This document shows positions 36,101 through 46,653 of a stretch of 64,000 bases of DNA, one piece after another; within the stretch, counting starts at the first letter, position 1; each line of letters begins with the position of its first letter. A model generated the notes under the pieces. It saw only the letters and a list, made by a program, of their open reading frames with translations, was not told the DNA's origin and searched no databases. This DNA comes from Nymphaea colorata (lineage: Eukaryota; Streptophyta; Magnoliopsida; Nymphaeales; Nymphaeaceae): the NCBI RefSeq assembly GCF_008831285.2, contig NC_045150.1:11050001-11114000 (forward strand), given 5' to 3'. The translations under genes were made by a program, and so were the position numbers.

Positions 36101-36912
36101 GACGTGCAATACGGACTTTGAGAGATTATGAGGGAGTGAAGAATGTATGTTTCATATGAATGAATCTTGATGGATTATGAGAGAGAGAAGAATGAATGTT
36201 CCATATAGTTTCGATTCTCGTTTCATGCATTCACTTTCACTCAAAATCAATGGCACCACATGCACATTCTCAAGAAATTAAGTGATTCAAATTTAAGTTG
36301 CAAAAAGTGACCAAGTCATATTGCAATGAGAATTTGTAAACTTCACTTAACTTCAAAAGAAAACACAAGCAATGCATTCATAATCTTTTGGCCAAAGTGC
36401 ATTTGAAAAACAACATGTTTTCTAACAATTTGGAACCTATGTTCTTTCAAAAGAATGAATTCTACAAATCACATGATTTGACAAAAGAAGAGTTCAAAAT
36501 CAATTTTATCATAAGATGATCATCATCATCTAGAGTTCACAACAAAGAACTCAATTCCAAATCTTCAAAAATCCTCAAGAATTATGTGTTTCAAATAACA
36601 CCAAAACAAAGGATTTTAAACCAACTTGAAAACCCCCAATATTCAAATTCATTTATTCAAAAAAATGAATTTCGGTTCTTGAATCCAAAACCTCAATGCA
36701 TAAGCATATAGGACTTACATCAATAACTCGTATATGATCCAAATGATCTTTAGTCATTGGTCTAATTACCCCTGTAAAGGCGGCAGGAACGGTTGGACCT
36801 CGTACCGACGAGCGGATCCCTTTCTCTTGAAAATTTTCTCAAAACCCCAATTTTAAAAGAATTTTGCTGACTCGCATTTCGACCTTCTTGAAAAGGGAGT
36901 GGGGTGCGAACA
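33105..36912 (+). repeat. 3' LTR (3,808 bp)
   Basis: Aligns end to end with the 5' LTR, from TGTTAACACC to GTGCGAACA, and includes the TATA box (34,473-34,480) and the leader donor. The sequence after 36,912 belongs to tandem unit A, not to the LRR gene on the other side. Confidence 0.97.
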
Positions 36913-37168
36913 CACTTGCACCTCCATACATGTGACTTTGTTTCTTAGGAGGTTGCTTAGAAGACTGATGAACACTTGCCCCAGCCCAACCTGCACTTGC
37001 ACCTGCATCCGTATTACTTGGTTCATGTTTCTAAAAGTCTTCTTGGTAGGCTGATCTGCATCTTCGGTAGGAGGTGGAGGTGGAGGTGAGGGTGGAGTAG
37101 GAGTTGGTTGTCGACCACTTTCCCGCAATGGGTAATATGACATTTGAACACTTTTGGGAGCAGAAATG
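36913..37168 (-). pseudogene. Proline-rich/GASAG-repeat exon, copy A, truncated
   Basis: A minus-strand exon starts at a strong acceptor (ctttttttccttaacag, exon from 37,168). It encodes SAPKSVQMSYYPLRESGRQP, a polyproline block and ADQPTKKTF, then GASAGLG-like repeats. Compared with copies B and C it is cut by the LTR edge at 36,912, and one base near 37,032 is missing, so the repeat part is read out of frame. Protein not identified; a small secreted or cell-wall-type proline-rich protein is one possibility. A hydrophobic ORF just upstream (37,301-37,513, minus) ending in an acidic stretch could be the preceding exon. Confidence 0.45.
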
Positions 37169-37300
37169 CTGTTAAGGAAAAAAAGAAATGAAGTTTTGCA
37201 TACTTTAGGTCCATCGTATTTCATTTCCATCGTAATTGTTCCTGCAGTTCTCCTTGTTCAGTCTCTGTTAGAGAGAGCAATAACCGATTCTTATTTCAAG

Positions 37301-37513
37301 TCAATAATTGCTGTGAAACGTGTGAGCAATAACCAGATCAAAATCTTGTTGGTAGTCCAACTGTTTGCTACAGGAATGACCTGCCTGCACGTCCTCTTCT
37401 TGTGTTCCTGTGAATGACACAACATACAACACAAGAACAACACATACACTAATCCAGCACTTGTTTCTACAAGTGGTCACAAGGCATGACACAAGGCAGC
37501 AAAGATTAAGCAC
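37301..37513 (-). CDS. Small hydrophobic ORF or exon, copy A
   Basis: Opens at an ATG with two Cys-rich hydrophobic stretches (MLNLCCLVSCLV and WISVCVVLVLYVVSF), which could be a signal peptide, followed by TGTQEEDVQAGHSC. An internal acceptor-like site (gtgtcattcacag) suggests that only the last part may be exon. It is conserved in B (46,441-46,653) and, with a small deletion, in C (55,531-55,740). No family recognised. Confidence 0.25.
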   Translation of the reverse strand: MLNLCCLVSCLVTTCRNKCWISVCVVLVLYVVSFTGTQEEDVQAGHSCSKQLDYQQDFDLVIAHTFHSNY

Positions 37514-38811
37514 ATGACAATAGGACTCTTTGAAAACACTTGAAAGCCTTTCTCACACACTTTCGGCTGACCCAAAGGGCCATATATATATATACATGGC
37601 AAAAAAAACTAAAAAATAAATGACATGGCTCTTGGTGATTCCACTATAGCCATAATTGACATGACTCTTGGTGATTCCACTATGATTGGAATTGACATAT
37701 GCTTTAAAAACAAAAAACTGAAGATTAAAATAGGCAAGGTCAAGGGGCACTTGTCATACGATGGAATTATTGGGGAACCCAAAAGTTGAACCCTTGACCT
37801 TCTTCATAAAAACAGCTGCACACGTTTTAATTTTTTACATTAACTTTCATCGCATATTCCCCATTGTGCATAGGAGTGCATGTGTTCTATTAATTTGCTT
37901 TTGCTTTACAAAGTGTTCTTGGGAACCCGATAATGTGGATCACATGTCAGGCATTCGAATTTTCAAATTTTGCATGTTTAAAAATTGGGTTTCCAGTGCA
38001 AATTAGCTATTGGAGAATCTGTAACCTTCTGGCTTGAAAGTGAGATCATATTTGGCCGCCAATTGCTTTCACTGGCTATAAGATCACCCAGTGAACAAGA
38101 TTATGAATCAAAAGGAGTATTTTCCTCATTTTTGCAGAAGTTTGAGAATAGGAGTTTCACAACATGTTGATTCTTCCAACTAAAATTGAATGACATGGAA
38201 TATGAGTATTGTACAAACTTAGTAACTTAAGAAATAACATTTAGTATTTAGCAATGCATGATTTAATTAGGTGAAAATCACAACAGACTCAGCAAGCTCC
38301 AACTCTTGACCTCGTAAATGGATGCAGAAATATTTAGTATTTATTTGTACATGACCCCAATAGATGAGAGGGAGTTACATGCATGGCTGTGCATGGTGTA
38401 CAGCTTTTAGGGCACGACAATTGTAGCCCTGGCCTAGTTTTGTGAGTGCCTGTCGTGCACATGAACTTATATACAACGCAAATGTGTAAAGACCAGTCCG
38501 TATAACCAGGTTCAAGTAGCAATTATCTCCTTGCTTTCGTTCTTCACTCCAAGACCCTGTCTAGATATGTTCAGAAATCTGTACATATTGATATTTCGGC
38601 TATTTATATTTGCAGTAGATTTATAATGGATGAAATATTCTCATATATGCTTTATTAATTGAAACCTCTCGTCTAAGTAAACCAGTCGAAGTTCTTATTC
38701 ATCATTGTCGAGCGAGCACCTGGTTGATGCAGGAAAAGCAAAAATTACAATTTGCAAGATGAAGTTCTGAAGCGGGAAGGGAGCAGTGGAAGAATTCAGA
38801 TCAATGATGCT

Positions 38812-38985
38812 TACACTAAGGAGCAAATTCAGCGAATAGCTGCTGCATTGCCGCCTATTGCGGACTGACACATTGATTTCTCGAACCCCTGTGACATGGA
38901 TAATGTCACCAATGGCTCTATAATGGTTGGATTGTTAACGTCTGAATCCACAAGCTCAAAACAGTTAGGACCATTCTGCTTACGC
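38812..38985 (-). pseudogene. Exon-like ORF, copy A (frame broken)
   Basis: A minus-strand segment encodes NGPNCFELVDSDVNNPTIIE and then loses the frame relative to copy B. It is preceded by an acceptor-like gcgtaagcag and followed by a donor-like GTAAGC. Unidentified. Copies B and C keep the frame open for about 60 codons. Confidence 0.3.
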
Positions 38986-39677
38986 ATATCAACAGTTATC
39001 AAACTCCACATATACGCGATAATTGAATAGCGGTAAACTTGTTCTTTTGGCTGCCTGGTCAACCTATTAACTATGCCGTAAAATGAGTGCAAGCATGAGC
39101 TGTTCACAACCTAAACAATAAGTTTCACAATTGAATCCAAAACATTCTACCTTCTATTAACTATGCTTTATTTATAGTTAAATTGATGGATGAGAAAGGA
39201 AAATATCTATAAATTGAATCCTTCCAAGATCATCATCATACTTGTTAGAATAAAAGTGGAATAACGATAGCAGAAAAGGATGAAACAGACGAAGATAGGA
39301 GGGTCTCTGTTGAGCTTTCTGAGTCAAACCCAACTGGGTCAGAACTGGCTGGATTTTGCACTCGAGCAAGATGGGGGGTCAATCCTGCACCTCGTAAAAT
39401 GGTGTGAATATCTCAGGATTTCACTCTTGCATCCAGACTTAGGTGCATAACTATATAAGATAACTGTGTCCTGTAAATATATGGATCTCCAACAACAGTT
39501 CGAGTATCGTCACGTACATTTCTCTAGGGCCTTTCCACATTCCTGGCTAGTGTGCTATTGAAGATTTACCTACAAGTAGTATAGCTGTTCTTGCTCAGAT
39601 TGGGTGCATTTGGGAAATTGGTAACAAAAGCTGATTGTAGCATGCAGAAATATTACTAAATATAAGTAAAAAGATCT

Positions 39678-39753
39678 CACTCTCTCTCTCTGTCTCTCTC
39701 TGTCTCTCTTCTCTCTCTCTCCCCTCTCTCTCTCTCTGTCTCTCTCTCTCTAC
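39678..39753. repeat. CT microsatellite, copy A
   Basis: An interrupted (CT)n tract. The equivalent in B (48,826-48,896) is more uniform, and C (about 58,470-58,483) is very short. Confidence 0.9.
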
Positions 39754-39916
39754 ATGATGGGTAGCACAACAGGTCAGGCTGGGTTTCATGTATTGACCAC
39801 GTCATCTTGAGGAATATTGTCCAGATGGTATTGAAGAATGGTGATCTGGAATTAAGGGTGCCATTGTAGAGGCTAATTTGACCTGTTCTTGTCTTCCCCT
39901 CTTCCTCTTATGATTT

Positions 39917-40498
39917 TCATTTAATAAATCTGACATTTCGTGGAACGGCTCTCTTGCTTTCTGAATCGAAGTACCCGTACACGCTTATGATTTTCGTTGA
40001 AGAAAATTGGCATTTTGAAGGAAGTAAAACAATGCATGTTTGTTTTTGAGATCCAAATAAAAGTTCGAGTCTCTTATCTACAGGTTCCTCGGTGCAGCGA
40101 GGGGCATCATTAGCATACTCAATGCATACACAAGGATCTTTCCCGCAGATATCATGGTCTTTATTAAAGCGAGCAGCGACTGCAAAACAGGTCCAACCAA
40201 AGAAGTAGTTGAACCTATCACTGGCCAAAAACCTTGTAGAACAAGGAGGAGGAGGAGAACAAGAAAGAAATCATGATGGCAAAGTTGATGAGGATAATGA
40301 CGTGTGATAATAGCAATTGGAGATACAGATATGAAACAGAGCGAGTGAACAGATTATGGTACCTGTTAACTTCACCTTTTGCCCATCGATCCCGTTATTC
40401 TTGGTTGCGGTGAAGAATTTAGGACCCTTGTTCGAATGTTTACATAAAATCCTTCTTGCTAGCTGCTGCCTGTGCAACCACAGCGGTTGTATGTGCAC
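39917..40498 (-). CDS. Candidate two-exon gene, copy A; product unknown
   Basis: Two minus-strand frames are separated by a likely intron. The first (40,498 to about 40,362) includes KFFTATKNNGIDGQKVKLTG and ends at a donor, ACAG followed by GTACCA. After the tract ttctcctcctcctccttgttctacaag, the second contains SDRFNYFFGWTCFAVAARFN and DICGKDPCVCIEYANDAPRC. A TATA-like CTATATAAG lies at about 40,503-40,511 on the same strand. Both frames are conserved in all three units, but their phases do not join cleanly, so the exact model is uncertain. In A and B the donor after the second frame has changed from GTAAGAG (as in C) to ATAAGAG. No family recognised; six Cys in the second frame could mean a small Cys-rich protein. 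Confidence 0.35.
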
Positions 40499-41522
40499 AC
40501 TTATATAGACGTAGAGTTAAACCACAAACTGCTTTGCACACTAACTTGGTGAATGAAGTCAAGTGTACCACAAAAACTGCGGGCACTTGCGTGTCGAGGG
40601 CCGTGCCTGGAAGTTTGACATTGTCCGGGAGGCAAGCTATCCATAGCAGGACAAGTAAGCATGGCCCAGCCTCACTCCCTGAGATCATGCATGAATCTTT
40701 CTCTGTCACTTACGGAATTAAAAAATAAAATGCGAGAAACTTTCAGAAACATTACTTCAATTAATTAAGAATTGACTATAATGAATGCCTTTTACTTAGA
40801 AGCCATGAAGCCAATCAATAGTTAGAAGCATATGATCTTTAAATTTGTTTTTCTAGCAACAGAGTTAAAGTACTTCTGACGGTGGATCAAAATCGTATTT
40901 CCTGAACAAGATCTGGCAAAATGCGAGGGCATCGATTGTGAATTAATTTCATATTCATTGGATCTATCTAAAGAACCGGAGCTCTTCATTCCATCAAACT
41001 AGATCAACAAGCGGGCCAGATTTGGGTGATTATTTTTTAGGATATCTCATGCGGGTGGATCCGAATAAGCTATGTGGCATTTTTTTCCCATTAACATTTG
41101 CTTCTTTTAGGTTATGAGTTTGACACTAGTTTCCATTTTCTTGACATTAGCTAGCAATCTCACACTGACAATTACACGTCAAAAATCACTTGGTTTCACC
41201 ACAGCTTGATGGGTTCCGTATATGAACATTCCATAATCTGAATGGGTCGATAAAAACATACATTAAGTTGATCATATGTTGGAGTTTAATAGTGTTTTTA
41301 TAATATGCAAAAATCAATGGCACTTATAGCATTAACATTTTATTAGCAGAAAAGTCTGCATTTTTCATAAAAGCAACTTAAATGAAACATGTTTTATATC
41401 AAAATATTTTTTGTAAAAATATTTGTATATTTATATTTTTTATTAAAATATTTTCTTATAAGAACTTAAGGAGTCTGGTTTTAATCCCTGAGCTAGTGGT
41501 CAGGGATCTGCGAATTACTCAA

Positions 41523-41574
<52 letters not shown>

Positions 41575-41589
41575 GTATATATGCACATG

Positions 41590-41655
<66 letters not shown>

Positions 41656-41741
41656 CATATATAAACATACACATATATATATATCTATATATATACATAT
41701 ATGTATATGTATATGTATATATACATATATACATATATATT
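41523..41741. repeat. CT then TA microsatellite, copy A
   Basis: (CT)11 followed by about 195 bp of TA/TG/CA repeats. The Tyr/Ile/His-only ORFs across it are artefacts. Confidence 0.95.
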
Positions 41742-42119
41742 TTAGGTCTCAAGCCATTAGGTCAGGGCCAAAATCGGACGGCTATTAAGTGCAATGATTA
41801 TAGTGTATTTTTTGCTATCTAACTTCACATATATGATCTTAAGAATAAGCTGATATCAAATGTATATTGAGTGAATCATTTTCTAAAATGTAGTTGATCT
41901 GCTCATATATTGAATGGTTTATTTTATATCAAAATTCTGATGATGGAGAAATCTCTATGTTCCTTAAAAACAAGTTTAACCAAACCATGTTTCTTATCAA
42001 ATTAGAATTTTTTAACATGTTAGTACGTTTTTATTTTATTTAAAACATTTTTAGCAACCAATTGAATGGTTTTATTTTTATCCATGACGTAACGGTTTGG
42101 GATCTACCAATTTCATTCT

Positions 42120-42129
42120 ATCTCTCTAG

Positions 42130-42164
<35 letters not shown>
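42120..42164. repeat. CT/TA microsatellite, copy A
   Basis: ctctctct followed by a short TA tract. The same site in C (60,812-60,887) has expanded to about 40 bp of TA. Confidence 0.9.
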
Positions 42165-42909
42165 AGCCTTTGATTTTAAAGGATGGTAATGACTAAGTTG
42201 AAAAAAAGGAAACTAAGCTGTATTTTCATGAAACGGGAATACCCTTTAAAAAAAAGGATGTCGATTAAGGAAATAGATTTATTCACGTGCCAATGAAGTC
42301 TTGTGTTTGAAGTCTTGTGTTTGAGGAGAGCGTTCACGTGGCTCACCCAACAGCCAAAGCTGTATCACCTAGAGGTGAATGCCACAACACGCAAAAGAAG
42401 CTTCAAAACAAGCAAGAAGACAACCGGCCTCCTTGCATCTTTCCCATCAGTAAAAAAAAAAGAAAGAGAGTCACTGTTTGGGAGACTAAAAAATAAAGTG
42501 TATTTTGTGGGCTACCTGGTATATTTTGGGAGGTTTACATTACATTCTAATGTACCATGTTCCCAAGTCCGTCTGGTTGAGTTTGAACTAACGGAATTTG
42601 CCAGTGAACTCGATTTTGGTTTTCTATGTAGCAAGAGAATATTTCTATGTGACTGCCATGGTCATCTGAATTAGCTTAAGTATCAAAAGAATATTTCTAT
42701 GTGATTGATTTAGAGTTTTAATCAAACTTTGGTCAACTATCTGTTTCTGATTCAAATTCAGTTATGAAATTACGTACTAAATCTGATCCAATATATACTA
42801 TACAGGCATGTACAGCCCAATGTATATTAGGAATAGCTCATGTGCCATTGGTTTCCATCAATTTCTAAACTAAGTGCTTCATGAGGTCACCTTCATTATC
42901 CGTTTTCAA

Positions 42910-43659
42910 TCAAAAGCTTATAGAGTCAAGACCCAACAAGAAATCGTTCAAGTAAATGCACACTATATACACAGACGTTTCATCAAACAATTCGAGGGCT
43001 AGCCATGTGGGTACCTGAAAATGAGATGAAAATGTGTAGTTTTCACTCAATCCTGCTGCAGCTCCAGAGAGGAATACCACAAATGAGTGAGAGAGAAGCA
43101 GGAGAAAATTTGATGATTTTCTCGAAGGTTGCCTCACTTCCAAGTTGGTGTAGGATCACCTCAACAGGTGACGACTCAGCCACTCACGCACAAAATTCAG
43201 CTGCTGCGCCAAGGCCAAGTTGAAACACTGATGGCGGTGTCACCATTGTTGTGCTAGAGAACGATGCTGATAAGGTCCTTTGATGTGAAGTTTGGAGGAG
43301 CTTAAGAATATCAGATGAGTTGGTGGTTTTTGAGGGTGAGGGCATAACGAGTTCTGCTTGTTGTGAGGTGGATGAGAAGGCTATATGCTTGCAGTGGCTC
43401 TTACCTGGAAGAAGGCATGGCTGTGGTTTGCGGACAGAGAAGCTGTAAGGAAGAGAAGAATGGGTAGCAGGTTGTAGAGATGGAGAAACATACCTTTGGA
43501 AGACACATAAACCTTTGAAGTGGGGTTGGAACGCAGCCTCCAAATGGTGTTACTGCAATAGGAAGAGATGTGAACAAGGATGGTAGAAGAAGAAGAAGAG
43601 TGGAGAGGCAGTGAGCAATGAAAGGAAAGGAAAAGACTCGAGCGTTGAGTGGTCAGCAT
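42910..43659 (-). CDS. Candidate spliced gene, copy A; product unknown
   Basis: The minus strand has a series of strong splice signals. Exon 1 (ATG at 43,659 or later) ends at 43,494 with AAAG followed by GTATGT. A 38-bp exon (43,442-43,405) lies between ttcttctcttccttacag and CCAG followed by GTAAGAG. A third exon (43,353-43,188) ends in TGTGC followed by GTGAGT. A fourth begins at 43,014 after ttttcatctcattttcag. One frame runs through exons 1-3 with consistent phases and contains LVMPSPSKTTNSSDILKLLQ and PPSVFQLGLGAAAEFC, but it has a stop near the start of exon 1. The frame opened by the ATG (Ser-rich, plastid-transit-like) does not reach it. B is identical and C lacks it. Either the true start is elsewhere or this is a decayed gene. 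Confidence 0.4.
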
Positions 43660-44118
43660 AGAGCGGGAGTGAAAGAAAGGAATGGAGAAAAGGTGTTTCT
43701 AGTGTTTGGATGACTAATTAATAACGAGGAAAAAAAGCAGAGCTAATAAGTGTGTTTGGAAAGAAAAGAAAAGAAAAGAATTTTTTAATATAATTCTAAC
43801 CTCTCTGAAAATGAAGATTGGAAGGAAAAGGAATTAATTCCCTTTTCCCTTTGCTTGCTTGTAATTTACCTAACCATTTTCTTCTCTTTCATTTTCCTTC
43901 CATCTATTTATTTTCCTTTCTTTCCATCCATTCAAACAATGCCTAAGGGTTTTGAGATCGAGCATCTCGAGAAAGGAAAATCGAGTGTGCTGCTGGCGAG
44001 CGTTCCATGGTGTCCATACCCAGCATTTTCGTCTTGAGTCTGTTTTGAGTGTCCAGCATCCAATGTTTGTGTTGACTAGGCAAAAAACGGAACATCGTGT
44101 TCTGTTTTGCAGCATTCC

Positions 44119-45210
44119 TAGGGCTGCACAATGAGTCGAGCCAACTCGGGCTAGACTCGAACTCACCCGGAAAAACTCGACTCATTTATAAATGAGTCGA
44201 GTTTGAGCTCACCCATTAACCTCGAATCGCTAAACGAGTCGAGTTCGAGTTGCAAGAACTCGACTTGTTATTTGAAATAAACTGAATCGTACAAACCGTT
44301 TCGTGAAACCGGTTCACCGGTTTTGGGTTAAAACGAAAGCCAATCTTACGGTCTTGAATCTCTTTATCTTTTCTTCTGGCTGGTCTCCATCTTCTCGATT
44401 TCTTGTCTTCCCTCTTCCGTCGACCACAATGGCAAAACAAGACGAGATCACGAGAGAAGACCAAGGTCCACGGTACCATCCTTCGCCTTCGGTCATCCGT
44501 GTTTCATTTCGAAGGGGAAGGCTGGAGGGGTGAAGCTGTGAAGCGCCAAAGGGCAAGTGCGAAGCATGGCAGCCAGCAGTTGAGTAGCCGGCAAGGTGGC
44601 AGGCAGCAGGTGCTTCTTCTTCTTCTTGAATCGTTTCTTGTTTTGTTGGGTTTTCATTTTTTTTCCCTTTTTCAGCGCTTTTGCCTCATGCTTGGTCTGA
44701 TTTTTGTGCTGAAGAACAGAAGAAGCGCTGGGATCTCGCTTGCATGGTCGGTGCCACGTACCTTTGTCCCGGACTCCCGGTTATGGTTTATCTTCTCCCT
44801 TGTTTTTTTCTTGGTTTATTGCTTTTGTCTTTTTTGTGGCTTCCAAATGAGTTCATGTTAGGGTGCGTGGAGGAGTTTGGCTTCTGTTTGTTCAATCTTA
44901 TTGAATCTTGTGGTGTTTTCTAATGACTCTTTTATTTTGTTGTCACTGATCGTACATTCGTTGTTCTCATTTTCTTGTTTTGCTGTTTTTACATTGTGTA
45001 ACGATGGAGGAGTTTGGCTTCTGTTCTTTTTTTGTTGTTCATGAGAACACTGAACGAGTTAAGTGAGTCGCGCTCGAGGTCGACTTTGTGTAATCGAGTC
45101 GAGCTCAAGCTTGTTTTGGGAGCTCGACTCGATTTTGAGTCGAGGTCTTTGAACTGAATCGAGCTCGAGCTGGGCAAGCTTGAGCTCGACTCGGCTCGTG
45201 TGCAGCCCTA
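44119..45210 (+). mobile_element. Non-autonomous hAT-type element, copy A
   Basis: Begins TAGGGCTGCACAATGAGTCG and ends CTCGGCTCGTGTGCAGCCCTA. The 12-bp outer termini are perfect inverted repeats. It is flanked on both sides by agcattcc (44,111-44,118 and 45,211-45,218), a perfect 8-bp target duplication as expected for hAT. The ends are rich in actcgagctcgagctt. The middle (about 44.35-44.93 kb) is different in character and carries an ORF with a strong hydrophobic stretch (LPVMVYLLPCFFLGLLLLSF). No transposase. It has an internal partial repeat (ggaggagtttggcttctgtt at about 44,871 and 45,007) that copy B lacks. Confidence 0.88.
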
Positions 45211-45719
45211 AGCATTCCACCCCATTCCGCAGTGTCTTGCACTGCACTTTGGGCAGCTGGCTTAGAGTTAGTTAGGCAAGGGGTGATGAGAAAGGAAGCT
45301 ACACGAGTTTCAAAGAGAGAGAGAAAGCATTGGAGGAATCAAGGTGGGAATGTAAGTTTGTAGTTGGTTGTTCCATCAATTGATAGGAAGTCAAAGCTTC
45401 CATGCAATCTTATCTATCTGAGACATGGGGTCTGCTTTTTTCTGTGTTTCATGGTGCTGCATGCCCTACCGAGCTTCAACTTGTTCATTGGAGATTTTTT
45501 TTTTATAGCACAAGAATTGATGACCCAAATACTCCTAATCGACATTGGCTGCCTATCAGCCTCATTCATCTGTTTCGTTTAAAGTTATTGATTTTGCATT
45601 ATTAAAACATATTATGAAATGAAAATTTTATTAGAACGTGCTCCCAAATTTTAAACAATTTCACACGTTTTATTTATTTCAAACATCTTACACCAGTCTC
45701 AAACGGTTAGACATTACTT

Positions 45720-45818
45720 ATATATATATATTTATTTATTTATTTATTTATTTATGTAGGCAAACAGACAAGACACCCCTGGTACGCACACACACACGCA
45801 CACACATAATATTATAGG
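45720..45818. repeat. Simple-repeat junction between units A and B
   Basis: A short TA tract, (TTTA)n and a CACACA-rich stretch. About 75 bp (caaacagacaagacacccc to ataatattatagg) is present here but absent at the equivalent B/C junction (54,775-54,907). Confidence 0.8.
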
Positions 45819-45948
45819 AACACACCCTTGCAACACACACACATATATAGATACCCTTGCCCTAGTCCCATGCTTTTCAAATTTGTTGTGCCTGAGACCG
45901 TTGCCCCCCACCTGCACTATTACCTGCAACCTTATGACCTGGTGCTTG

Positions 45949-46308
45949 TTACTTAGAAGGTTGATGTGCATGTGGCTCACCAGCATTTGCACCTACACAC
46001 ATGTGCCTTGGTTTCTGTTTCATAGAAGGCTGATGTGCATGTGCCCACCTGCAGTTGCACCTCCACACATGTGACTTTGTTTCTTAGGAGGTTGCTTAGA
46101 AGATTGATGAGCACTTGCCCCAGCCCAACCTGCACTTGCACCTGCATCCGTATTACTTGGTTCATGTTTCTTAAAAGTCTTCTTGGAAGGCTGATCTGCA
46201 TCTTCGGTAGGAGGTGGAGGTGGAGGTGAGGATGGAGTAGGAGTTGGTTGTCGACCACTTTCCCGCAATGGGTAATATGACATTTGAACACTTTTGGGAG
46301 CAGAAATG
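45949..46308 (-). pseudogene. Proline-rich/GASAG-repeat exon, copy B, one-base frameshift
   Basis: Starts at the acceptor at 46,309-46,311. It encodes MSYYPLRESGRQP, TPSSPPPPPPTED, ADQPSKKTFKKHEP and two GASAG-type repeats of about 25 residues (SNTDAGASAGWAGASAHQSS; KQSHMCGGATAGG). Then one C is missing in gcccacc (near 46,045) relative to gccccacc in C, and the frame is lost. Without that loss the frame would continue through two more repeats to a TAA at 45,949. The underlying DNA repeat is about 75-80 bp. Protein unknown. Confidence 0.5.
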
Positions 46309-46440
46309 CTGTTAAGGAAAAAAAGAAATGAAGTTTCGCATACTTTAGGTCCATCGTATTTCATTTCCATCGTAAATGTTCCTGCAGTTCTCGTTGTTCG
46401 GTCTCTGTTAGAGAGAGCAATAACCGATTCTTATTTCAAG

Positions 46441-46653
46441 TCAATAATTGCTGTGAAACGTGTGGGCAATAAGCAGGTCAAAATCTTGTTGGTAGTCCAA
46501 CTGTTCGCTACAGGAATGACCTGCCTGCACGTCCTCTTCTTGTGTTCCTGTGAATGACACAACATACAACACAAGAACAACACATACACTAATCCAGCAG
46601 TTGTTTCTACAAGTGGTCACAAGGCATGACACAAGGCAGCAAAGATTAAGCAC
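46441..46653 (-). CDS. Small hydrophobic ORF or exon, copy B
   Basis: Equivalent of the frame at 37,301-37,513, with a few substitutions and the same hydrophobic segments and acidic TGTQEEDVQAG stretch. Confidence 0.25.
   Translation of the reverse strand: MLNLCCLVSCLVTTCRNNCWISVCVVLVLYVVSFTGTQEEDVQAGHSCSEQLDYQQDFDLLIAHTFHSNY

Larger units (their letters stand above)
19930..36912 (+). mobile_element. Ty3/gypsy LTR retrotransposon, Tat/Ogre type, with an extra plant-mobile-domain ORF
   Basis: Complete in layout: LTR (19,930-23,762), primer-binding-site candidate, PMD ORF, gag-protease, pol with RT, RNase H, archaeal-type RNase H and integrase, polypurine tract, LTR (33,105-36,912). The extra ORF upstream of gag and the second RNase H between RT and integrase are known marks of Tat/Ogre lineages. 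The LTRs look about 99% identical by eye, so the copy is young, yet gag and pol contain six frame changes. The 5 bases on either side (gtcca on the left, cactt on the right) do not match, and the two flanks are unrelated loci. Confidence 0.95.
36913..45818. repeat. Tandem unit A (left end replaced by the retrotransposon)
   Basis: Homologous to B from 46,052 on. Over long stretches A and B are almost identical (for example 42.3-43.7 kb against 51.46-52.82 kb). The part corresponding to 45,819-46,051 of unit B is missing, being cut at the 3' LTR edge. Confidence 0.95.

Noticed and set aside
41543-41822. ORFs made of Tyr, Ile, His and Thr in the microsatellites (also at 50,529-50,949, 54,695-54,830 and 60,097-60,438)
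   Set aside because: They are translations of TA/CA repeats on both strands and in several frames, with no unique sequence of protein type.
42303-42674. 123-residue plus-strand ORF conserved in A and B
   Set aside because: The A/B copies are nearly identical everywhere, so conservation carries no information. It has no domain and no ATG start.
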